NCBI GenBank assembly: GCA_016648135.1 | Contig: JADDOH010008063.1 | Span: forward strand, 29,815 to 93,814 | Length of the DNA stretch: 64,000 bases | Reading direction: 5' to 3' | Origin: Agrypnia vestita | Taxonomy: Eukaryota > Arthropoda > Insecta > Trichoptera > Phryganeidae | Notes under the pieces: model-generated | Told to the model about the DNA's origin: nothing | The model's database searches: none | What the model saw: only the letters and a program-made list of their open reading frames with translations | Shown: piece after piece, positions 55,081-64,000 of the stretch | Layout: each line of letters begins with the position of its first letter | Position numbering within the stretch: position 1 is the first letter of the stretch | Position numbers and translations under genes: made by a program

Positions 55081-58080
55081 ATAACTTCGAGAATATCATC
55101 TCTGGCAATAGCGTAATACTAAGCTTAATTAGAAATCTGATAAAAAAATGCAAAATGTAAAAGAATCATCTCCGTAACATAGTTAAATGAACAAACAACT
55201 TTTCGGTTAAACATATATGGATGTGAAAATACATATGGATAAAATTGTTAGATTTTATAGAACCTTAGAATGTTTGTCCTTTTTCTCATTAAAAATACTT
55301 TTTTTATTAAAACCAAGACAATGAAAATAAATTGAGAAGCTTAAACCTTAAAAATGCACATTATTCTAAACTTTTAATGTCTTTTAAACTTTGTCACGAA
55401 CTTAAACCCATCCTTTAATGAGAACATACTAAATTTCCCTCCGCAATATTATACACCCATACATTTTCGTGATAAATAATGACGGGAAATTATTCATCAA
55501 GATCGAGATTGTATTTCGATCGAGGCCGGTGTCCAGTAACAATTACTGTGGTGAAAAGCGCTGAAGAAAATCCAAGATTCACTCCAATAACCATAAATTA
55601 TTATTAAGCCCCAGGCATTTTGGTAAAGTAAGTAATTTCGCATCGGCCGTAAATAATATTTACGTTCCAGCAAAAATAATTAATGATTTTTAATTTATTA
55701 CAGTACTTTCGTACCAATCATTTTTGTATTCATAATATCCGGAATATAAAATTATATATTTTTTAAAATTAAAATTTGTAATACACACACCTTGAGCTGT
55801 TTTATCATTACTTTTGTTTTCAGTGAAGTAGTCTGTCATAATCTGGTGTAATTAGTAACAAACCTAAATACAGAATTTTGTCTTCCATTCGAGTAGGTTA
55901 AAGAGTTGCATTTTATAAATATTTTAATACTAGTTATGTTGTATTTTAATATATTGAATAATTATACTTTAATTAATGTACGAATTAATTTATAGACGGA
56001 ATATAATTTAATATGATGATATAGTGAAAACATAAAATAATATTTTAAAAAATGGATTACAATTGATTTTTATCCAAATTTTCTCATCTCCCTTTAATTA
56101 GGAACCCATGCAAAGTGGACGTTCTTAAAATTATTGTTATCATTTCTTGTCTTCTGGCAAATTCATTTTAATCCATTTTTATAATGAACTAAAACACTGT
56201 ATACATAGGAGTAAATATCTTCATAAATGAGGTGTGAAATTGAATAATTGACTAAAATACTTTTTAAGACAACTTTTTCTAAACATTTAGCACTATATCA
56301 CTATTAATCACATCTTCTTTCCATGACCACATCATATGTAATCGTGTCCTAAGAGATGAAAATGTTGTGTATATACCTATATGACTATATTATATGTGCA
56401 TAATCTTCTCACAGTATGATTTGATACTAATTATATACATATATATGTCAATTGAAAAGTGAGAATTCTGAATTCTTAGGGGTATACTAGTACAAGAGGT
56501 ACTTATTATAGTTTTATGGTGAGATGGACAGCGGATGCCATCTATGGAGAACAAGCTAAGCTTGCACCGCACGGTGTTTGTCGCTATAACTAGCCGTGGG
56601 CAGTTTTCTTTCCTTTCCTTCTGCGGCCTTCCAGCCAGTTACAACTCTCGCAGTTTTCGACGAACTTCAATACATTTCCATAACAAGTACATTCATGCGA
56701 GTTCTCTTTAATTCTAACAACGCGACTGTCTAATCTCATAATTTCTCAATGTCAAGCTAAATAACTAATCATGTTATTGTTGTTTGAATTATGGAGATAA
56801 GAATCATTACTCTAAGATATCTTTCTGAAACAAATGCAAGCCTCCACGATAGTTTTAAGTAATTTTGTTGTAATGTAATATTTTGATGATGCTTTGATAC
56901 TGTCTGTTGTATGAGAGGTTCAAAGTCAGCCTCTACATCGACAGCTATAGCAACAGAACATGAGAATACCGATTTATGCACTTGGAATTGCATATTACCT
57001 TTAACCGGTCTCATCTTCTGCACCCCTCGTGAAATAAATATTCAGATAACGAGAAATACTTTATTAAATAATTTAAATATGATGATCCTAGTGGCTTAGT
57101 CGAGCCTCCATAAGAAAGAAATAGCGCAATTGCTGCCTTTTCCAATGTATCTCCATCGTTTCATAAATCCAAGAGAATAGGTTATGACACATGCATCAAT
57201 AAATTCAATTTTAGGGTGAAGATCATCTTGCCATTGACATCTCTTTCATTTGGAACGGTATCCACTTTGGGTCACTTTTTAACGTGATAAAGGTACCCCA
57301 ATATTGCATTTGTGTAGCAAGAAACAAAAAAGGCACATATGTAGCATATGGAAGGGAACGCTTCGTTCCTATAAGAGATAAGAAATATATGGTAAGGCAT
57401 GAATTAGACAAACAAGACGAAAATTTTAATTCAATCAGTATATTTACCCTTATATATATATTATAAAGGCTCCCGCTAGATGACTAGCACTTCTTGATGC
57501 CGCCAACTGCCAATTCTTATAATAAATATTTTCATGGCAACTTATTCTACTTCTATTTCTAGAGATTTTTAATAACTTACAATAAGAGTTTTTTCATCAC
57601 TTTACTGGTAAACCAAATATCTGCTACCGAAATCGTATAACAATTTTAGGACTGAAATCCGTTAGCAGGAATATGAAATATGTTGATATAAAATATCCTT
57701 GTAGTTGTAGCTATACAATACTCTATAAAATCCGAGCTAAATGCTAGGATTTCACTGTAATTTATATAATATTGTTTGAAGTCACTCTGTAACGGATTAC
57801 ACCAATATATCACATCGCCTGCTTTACTCAAATTTTAACCACATCATCGCTTAGAAACGAACATAGTTGGTATGACTGTCTACTAGCTGGTTAAACAATC
57901 TTTGTTCAAAATTTTCATAATTTCTGATTACATCTCAAGGGGTATTATTTCCAAATCTCAAAGTAAGTATTTCTTAATAGGATTTCAAAAGTACAGATTA
58001 ATTAGTTTTGTTGTTTCTCGCACATTTAAATTTAACCTTCGCTACTTTAGTAAATTTGATGGTACGATTTTGCCAATGTA
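55081..58080. other. long stretch, nothing firm
   Basis: AT-rich. Frames between 56.77 and 57.47 kb on both strands look somewhat more structured than elsewhere but show no known motif and have stops when extended. They may be an old element. Confidence 0.3.
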
Positions 58081-58104
58081 AAATTTTTTACGTTGTGTCG
58101 TATA

Positions 58105-58160
58105 CATTGTACCCTCCTGAGGAAGGGAACTTCGTTCCCGAAACTTGTAGAGGTGTTTAT
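58105..58160 (+). ncRNA. solitary hammerhead-ribozyme-like motif
   Basis: CUGAGGA at 58117-58123, one extra A (58124), stem II GGGAAC/GUUCCC with loop UUC (58125-58139), GAAAC 58140-58144, stem III AC-UU-GU, UA at 58148-58149, and a stem I of four pairs (CCUC-side 58113-58116 with GAGG 58150-58153), extendable past a bulge. Followed within about 40 bases by AGTGGTGTACACCGTAAAGTC, parallel to the 3' end text of other copies. No PLE coding is seen nearby. Confidence 0.6.
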
Positions 58161-58169
58161 TCATAATGC

Positions 58170-60025
58170 ATAAAGAAAAGAAATATTTAGTGGTGTACAC
58201 CGTAAAGTCGTTTTTATTTAATTATTAATTTTTTTCCTAATTTGAAATGCTAGTATATGTCTTCTGCTTGTATTCTATTTATGAGCCATATTTTTCTTTT
58301 TATAAATTTAGATAATAATGTGAGCATAAAAGCAAAAGGCAGCAATATCAAAAAAAAAACTTATTTGTACGCAGTCACTGAGGATAGCTAATTTAAAATG
58401 CACATAATTCTAGATTTTATGCATCTATCCCTTCAAAATCATGTTTCCTATAAATTTATAGGCTGTGCTTCCTTAAAAATTTCGAATTCAGTGCATTATA
58501 AAGTAGTAATCTTCGATGACTACATTAAAATGTTTTTGGATATCGCTGCCATTGCTTTAATACTCTACGTTTATAGATATAAATTAAAAAGAAAAATATT
58601 TTTTTAAATAAAAACTGGAATCCTTTTTTACAAAACTTTAAAAACAGAACTCTATACTTCTCTACTAGACCAAAATCTAGAGTTTAGTAAAAATAATTTA
58701 TATATTTTTATGAAAACTTAGTCTCTCGACTTATTATTACTTTATTTTTATTCTCAAAATATTCTTTTGATATTTTTTGGTTCAATATACCTATAACTTT
58801 TTTATTAAAAATAAAATTTGACATATGTAAATGTAGATAAACTTTAAAATATGTAGCTGGACGACACACGTACTGCTGCTTTACATTTGACAATATGTAC
58901 ATATACTGTTGCTTTATTCATCAAAGAATATTAAGTATTTCATACATATCTAACAGTGCTAACTATTACTACATTAATCTTAAACAATAAAATTTGTTGT
59001 AAATTATTGTAATTTAATGTACACATTATAATAATATTGTGTACCTGCCCCTAAAATAATAATGTACCTATTATAAAATTGAAGCAGGATTCCATTTTGT
59101 ACAATAATCATATTTGATTTAATTGTGTATTATTATTAATATTATTTCCTTGAGATTAATTATGTTTTATTCTTAATCTACAAAAATTAATTTCATTACA
59201 TAAAAAATTTTGGTTTTCTGATATGTAAATCTAATGGAAAACATTGTATTGTACAAGCGTGCTGTCGGGAATAAATTATTATAATTACTATTTAACTACT
59301 CCTTTTAGTATGTATTTTTTTAATCGACGTGAAATGTCAAAATACACCGACGGCATTGTGTATACGGCATCGTTTGTACTGTTGATAAATACGAATTTAA
59401 TAATAAAGGTGAAGAACGGATTCATAATTTAATTTGGTAGCCTAATTTGAGCTAATGCATTTTGGCAATTTTACAATCGGAAATAACTCGGACAAAAGAA
59501 TAAAATATAATCTGGCGCGGAAGAGCCGAACGCTCCATCGGCGCTCAGAGCGCTCAGAACCGCAGTAATATCAGAGCTAGTAATTGCATAGCCAAACTCA
59601 AACAAACACTGGTTAGCATTCAAACAAATAAACCTCAATTGTCCCGTGTCCATAAGGCACATTTTCGAATAACGTTTAACCCCTTTAGTTGCAATCGCAG
59701 CAGTATGGTAACGAAAGCTTCGGAACGAGCGCAGAAAGTTTGGAGCTGGAGGTGTGGGAAATTGCATTCATTAATGCACTGACGTCACGAAAGCACCATT
59801 GCATTTTGTAACAAGTTGTCACGTAGCTTACAAGCGCTTCAACACTTTCGAGACCGGAGGCAAATACACATAAATTGTATATTTAAATATTTTTTCAAAG
59901 ACTGATTTACGAAGAATTTTTACTACCCGGCTACGTCCGACATTTAGATTATTGTGTACAGTGTTATCAATGTAATTATTTTACTTTAAAATTATTTTAG
60001 TTATATTAATATTTATTTAATTAAT
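58170..60025. other. unassigned; CRE-bearing CpG patch at 59.5-59.9 kb
   Basis: AT-rich to about 59.45 kb. A CpG-richer patch at 59.50-59.85 kb contains TGACGTCA at 59780-59787, a perfect CRE, and a 98-codon minus-strand frame (59471-59767) with mixed composition and no recognised motif. Could be a promoter or first exon, unproven. Confidence 0.3.
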
Positions 60026-60029
60026 AATA

Positions 60030-60118
60030 GTGGCTTGTTGGTGTAGTAGTCATAACGCCCGCCTAGTGATCTAACAGTAAGTAGTTCGAGCTCCATTCCT
60101 GGACACCAGCAAGTTGGT
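60030..60118 (+). repeat. tRNA-derived SINE, second family, copy 2
   Basis: A-box-like TGGTGTAGTAGTCATAACGC and a B box AGTTCGAGCTC near 60083, ending GGACACCAGCAAG. Inverse in orientation to the copy at 27.91 kb. Confidence 0.65.
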
Positions 60119-60604
60119 TCTATTTTCATAACACGATAGTTTAGTTTATTTTGAAAATAGGAATAATATTTAGGTCACACGCATTTTTTTCATATCTCTA
60201 TCAAAAAAATATTAATCACATAATCATCACTGCTGAATATAGGCCCCTGCATAAATCTGCTATTTCACATCCACTGCTCCAACAATTTCACTTATCCATT
60301 GAGACGGAACGACTTCTAAGTCGTCTTTTATTCGTAAATATCTTGTGGGTCTTGAAATATGAGCCGCATATTTTCACGTGCGCTTTTTAACAGTGACAAT
60401 GATATCTTTCACCTTAGTCTGCACTCTAAAAAGTTTTTCTTTGTCTGTGTCTTCTGGTCCCAGTACACGGTTTATTCCATACTACGCTTTGACTAGAATA
60501 ACATCACATAAGTATCACTAAAAAAATAACAAACTAAGCAGTGCAATGCAGAAAAATCTATTCAAATGGTTGCTAATTATATTGACTTTAGTGTACATAC
60601 ATAA

Positions 60605-61283
60605 TTAACAACGAATGGGGACCCACCACTTTCCCAGGGCCGTTCTATGAGCCGACGGCTCCCATATCGGCCCTACTCTTGCGTCGCCAGGTTGACATTT
60701 TTCTTATTTAAAGCCATCCCCGTGCGGCGCCCGTGTATAGGGCGAACGCCGTAAGGTTCTGGCAGCAAAAAACCCATTCGTTGTCCCCTCCACCAAGAAC
60801 TTTCTTTATTAAATCAAATACAAATACAAGAAAATTAAAAGCATATAAAAGAAATAGATTTGTGCAGCGGCATAAAGATCAGAAGTAGAAAAACAAAAGC
60901 AAAGAAAAATAGAAATAAAATCAGGTTAAATACAAAATCAAAATAAAAAGAAGATAGCAAAATAGTAACATAAAACAGTATAAGCGAGGAAGAAAACAGG
61001 TTAAATTCATAAGCAAAAATAGCAACAAAATAGTATCATAAATTATCCAAGAAAAGAAAATTAAGATATAAAAACAGGTTAGAAAAGAAGCAGAGTAGTG
61101 ATACACAAAGCATACGACAGTGGAGCCGTCACACAAGAAGTTGGAGAGAAGGATCTGGTGGAAGGGACAGTGGATATGTGGGTTTTTTGGATTTAAACGA
61201 CACTCCCAACAGGGAGGGACGCATACAAAAGGATAGGAGTTCAGTTCTTGACGCCTGCAGGATCCACGGTCATAGCAGATAGC
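60605..61283 (-). repeat. 3' UTR of the R1-clade element
   Basis: Minus-strand order: GGGAGTGTCG segment, a T-rich run, then TTAATAAAG (about 60812), GGTGGAGGGGACAACGAATG, a GC-rich stretch with CGCCGCACGGGG, and CAACCTGGCGACG...CCGATATGGGAG. ACAACGAATGGG occurs twice as an inverted pair (60609-60620 and 60770-60781), so the last 170 bases could fold back. The exact 3' end is not fixed. Confidence 0.6.
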
Positions 61284-61435
61284 TCACCCACGAAGCAGAT
61301 CCCAGCGCGACATCCACGTCCGGGAAGAGGCTCGAAAGAGTCTGAGATTATTACCTTTTTTAATGAGGTCATCGTTCCTAGGTGAACGATGCCCCACTCC
61401 TTCCAACTCGCTTAGCATCTCCTCTCTCGCGTCAT

Positions 61436-61909
61436 TCACATCGAGCACTCCCAAAGAATGTGCCCCGGAGTCTGTCTCACATGCCCGCAAGCACACCACG
61501 GGTCCTCAGCGAGTCCAATATCAAACAATTTGCTCCTAAACTCACCATGGCCCGCGATGAGCTGCATAGCATAGTGGTCAAGCTCCGGAGGACCCACCTT
61601 GCCCATGTCGCATGCGGCAACTCTATGGAGAAAGGAGTAAGCCCATCTCCCCTGGGTGGCCGCGTCCCATCTCTCTTGCCACTTTCGCAACATAACCGTT
61701 CTAACCCTCTCGCACATTTCCCAGTATCTAGTATCCGAAGGGCTGAATATCTAACCATATAGTTCAATATCCAGCCCTTGCCTCAGAGAGCCCCGAGCCT
61801 TGGCCTCTATTACCTGCAAGTCAGCCGGCAGCACGTCGGCCAACACAGGCAACGCTGCACTCGATGTTGTCCGATATGCCCCAGTCAGGGCAAATAGAGG
61901 AATTCGCTG
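61436..61909 (-). pseudogene. R1-clade ORF2 C-terminus with zinc-knuckle-like motif
   Basis: In the same frame as the RT, after the TGA, this reads IPLFALTGAYRTTSSAALPV and on, meets TAG at 61751-61753, and continues WEMCERVRTVMLRKWQERWD, GRWAYSFLHRVAACDMG and CACGHVRQTPGHILWEC. The last is a C-x-C-x8-H-x4-C arrangement, a close relative of the C-terminal knuckle in R1-clade proteins. A one-base loss near 61447 then shifts the frame; the next frame continues VNDAREEMLSELEGVG before the 3' UTR. Confidence 0.85.
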
Positions 61910-63510
61910 TCATCGATTCAGGGCCGACGATATGACCAGAGTGTCCAAACGGTGCGCCCAGACACGGGCCGCGTACGTGATTTGACTCACGTACACCGCC
62001 CGATATATCCGGCGCACCGCCGGAGACCTCAGTCCCCAGTCCGCAACACTGACACGTTTAACCAATAAGAAAAAGTTTGAGGCTCTTTCAGACACCGCCT
62101 TGACGTGCGCCAGGAAGGAGCCCGACGTGTCCATCCAGACACCCAAGTACTTAACTATATTCTCGAATTTAACTTTTTGTCCGTTCAATTTTATTATCGG
62201 GTCCCTCTCGAAGCGACCCCGTAACATCATGGCGACAGTCTTTTGAGGCGCGAGAGTCAGCTTGTTTCTTATGCACCAGTCGCTGATCATTCCAAGTGCC
62301 TTGTTTGCCTTACGCTCTAATTCGCGCCGACTCTCACCAGACACCAGTAGCAGAGCGTCATCCGCGTATGCGATCAGTGTGCAACCACATGGCAAAGGCA
62401 GAAGAAGAAGATCGTCAAAGAGAATCTTCCACAGAGTTGGGCCGAGCACAGAGCCCTGTGGGCAGCCCATATCCGTGTCTCTGGTGACACTTGTCCCGCC
62501 ATAGCTCAAGGTAGCGTGTCTGCCACTTAGGTAGCTCTTCAATATTTCTAAGAGATACCTAGGGCACAGCCTCACCTTCAGCTTGGTCAGGATCATATCC
62601 CACCATGCATTGTCAAACGCTCCGGATATGTCCAGAAAAACACCCATAGCGTACTTCGTGGACACATTGCCAACCCAGTCCTGTGTATATAAAATGGCGT
62701 GCTCCGTGGACATCCCTCTAACAAAGCCAAACTGCCGGTCGCAGGCAGGCGAGAGTGTTATCTCAAGCCTGTTGCGAATCAGAGTCTCGTACACCTTCCC
62801 GATACCGGGAAGGAGCGTGATAGGCCGATACGCTCCTGGGTCTGACCGCAGTTTACCGTTGTTTTTTGGGATGACACACAGCAGGCCATCCTTCCAAGAT
62901 TCTGGGAACGTTCTCGCACCTATGCATGCATTAAACATGCATACCACCTCTGGTTTGGCAATCTTCCACACTTGTTTGATAATCACACCGGTGATCCTGT
63001 CCACGCCCGGAGCCTTCGTCGCACCAAGGTTCCTTATAACGCTGTCAACCTCAGCCACCGTTACCAAGGGCGGATCACTGCTGTCATTCAGCATGAGACT
63101 GGATGGGACCCCAGCCATCAATCGGACTTGCCTATGATGGTCGGTATCCCGCCCAGCGTCATGCCGCGGAACCAGTTTGTCCAGAAGTCCTCTAACGGTG
63201 TCGGCGAGGCCAGTCGTGGTTGACTCTACAAGGAGTATCCCGGAGAGTACCCGAGCCGACCCCTTACCGGCACCGCCAATGAGCCCTGTAATCTTCCAAG
63301 GATCGGCGTTTCCCATCTCCGTGACCCACTTTGTCCAGGATTCTCTTTTTGCCGTTCTTATAGCAGCAGAATATTCGGAGCGTGCTATTCTCAGAGCCTC
63401 AGACAAGGCTTGCCTCCCAACAGCATCTATATCATCACGTCTCAACGCACCGCGTCGACGGTATGCACGACGATAAACGACCCGTAATCTGTATAATTCA
63501 CCTGTCCACC
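61910..63510 (-). pseudogene. R1-clade reverse transcriptase domain
   Basis: An open frame of 511 codons (63445-61910; it opens at TTG and is really the continuation of ORF2) carries all RT palm motifs: YRPITLLPGIGKVYE at residues 206-220, FLDISGAFD near 270-278 with the first catalytic aspartate, GCPQGSVLGP 327-336, AYADD 359-363 with the catalytic pair, and VKYLGVW 431-437. The thumb-like region extends to 511. The polymerase core therefore looks complete, but the frame ends early at the TGA at 61910-61912; text beyond (QRIPLFALTGAYRTTSSAAL) continues in the same frame, so the stop is a substitution and not the natural end. Confidence 0.9.
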
Positions 63511-64000
63511 AAGGGGCCTTGGTTTACCTGGTCTGGTGCGTCCAAGAGATCGGTCAGCCGCCCTGACAACAGCGCAATTAAACCAATCACCTACCCGGGA
63601 TGGTTCAGTTATGCACCTTTCGTATAAGTCACGTAATTCTTCTTTCAAACAAATCTCAAACTCTTCCCAGTTCGCGTTCCTTGTTCGGAATCTTCTTTCA
63701 TTTCTGGGAATGTCGGGGGGGCTTTTATCAATTCTAAAGGATATCAGACGGTGCTCGGTAGCAACCTCGCAGTCCGACACCCTCCAGTCCCGAATCAGCC
63801 CGACTACATTATTAGTGCATAATGTGATGTCAATCCAGCTCTCCCCATTGGCGCTGTGAAACGTGCTCATATGCCCAGGAGTGTTCACAATATGGAGCCC
63901 TGTTGAGGCAATGAGATCCTCAACAGTGCTCCTGCGCACACCACCGAGGCCATCCGGGCAACGGTCACCCCAAAGAGGAGAGCGTGCATTGAAGTCACCT
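63443..64000 (-). pseudogene. R1-clade endonuclease domain, partial
   Basis: C-terminal part of an apurinic-type endonuclease that nicks target DNA to prime reverse transcription. In frame from the edge it reads GDFNARSPLWGD, the conserved metal-site motif, then SWIDITLCTNN and, near the end, ATEHRLISF where family members normally have S-D-H; the D is changed to E here. The domain is followed by a linker in which the frame shifts by one base near 63513-63516 (run of G on the plus strand), after KPRP, where WW should follow. The N-terminal part is outside the window. Confidence 0.85.

Larger units (their letters stand above)
61284..64000 (-). mobile_element. R1-clade non-LTR retrotransposon, runs off edge
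   Basis: Minus-strand ORF2 of an R1-clade element: APE endonuclease, reverse transcriptase and C-terminal CCHC-like knuckle in order. The 5' part lies beyond 64000. Frames are broken by two single-base losses (near 63514 and 61447) and two in-frame stops (61910-61912 and 61751-61753), so it is inactive, though the RT core is intact. R1-clade members insert at ribosomal, telomeric or other sites; which one cannot be told because no ends are in view. Confidence 0.9.

Noticed and set aside
56769..57466. Protein-like frames on both strands
   Set aside because: Overlapping frames on opposite strands with stops on extension and no known motif; not enough to call an element.
59471..59767. 98-codon minus-strand frame as host exon
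   Set aside because: Mixed composition only; no recognised motif, and no splice site in phase could be shown.
1..64000. CRISPR array, rRNA gene, operon or viral genome
   Set aside because: None was seen: no regular direct-repeat and spacer array, no rRNA-like sequence, and all convincing coding pieces belong to transposable elements. No LTR retroelement with gag/env was recognised.

Overview
This window looks like a piece of an arthropod nuclear genome, most likely an insect. It is AT-rich, has no operons and no convincing multi-exon host gene, and is dominated by decayed mobile elements. The insect reading rests on the families present: a cecropia-type mariner, an R1-clade non-LTR retrotransposon with GDFNA endonuclease and YADD polymerase motifs, RTE-like and Jockey/CR1-like LINE tails, Penelope-like (PLE) GIY-YIG fragments, piggyBac and hAT relatives, Helitron ends and tRNA-derived SINEs. 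I could not resolve the order of insect from sequence alone.

Layout. 1-12 kb: a foldback with hammerhead-like motifs (1.22-1.64 kb), a small TTAA-type MITE, an unclassified tandem repeat, SINEs, a LINE tail with an internal tandem duplication (8.0-8.5 kb) and a MITE at 11.6-12.1 kb. 12-20 kb: a 722-bp TTAA MITE, a 16-G tract, a hAT MITE with a near-exact 8-bp duplication, an 875-bp TTAA element between 47-bp direct repeats, two RTE-like LINE tails, a hammerhead-bearing foldback (17.1 kb) and a 650-bp foldback made of PLE 3' ends (18.77-19.43 kb). 20.9-23.9 kb: a LINE flanked by a 55-bp target duplication and split by an internally deleted piggyBac; joining the flanks at TTAA restores the reverse-transcriptase frame. 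24-31 kb: two possible host exons (24.3 and 28.6 kb), the second copy of the unclassified repeat, a SINE and the longest RTE-like ORF. 31-36 kb: two hAT MITEs, a hammerhead pair and a complete but dead mariner with both inverted ends and TA duplication. 38-45 kb: a PLE endonuclease ORF followed by a well-formed hammerhead-like motif, two related LINE tails, a 606-bp TA MITE holding a minisatellite, a CpG-rich patch with a CRE, a 43-bp-arm palindrome and another PLE tail. 46-60 kb: LINE and Helitron remnants, an R1-like 3' UTR with an inverted 5' part, a hammerhead-bearing inverted pair (52.9 kb), a solitary hammerhead-like motif (58.1 kb) and SINEs. 60.6-64 kb: an R1-clade element on the minus strand that runs off the right edge.

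The most notable theme is a set of about eight loci sharing the order CUGANGA, hairpin, GAAAC, with bases before and after able to pair as stem I and, in the better copies, a short stem III ending in a UH cleavage site. One lies just downstream of a PLE endonuclease ORF, and four loci carry the motif twice in head-to-head orientation. PLEs are known to carry hammerhead ribozymes, so this reads as a PLE-derived ribozyme family. Most copies carry one extra base between CUGANGA and stem II, so activity is not assured.
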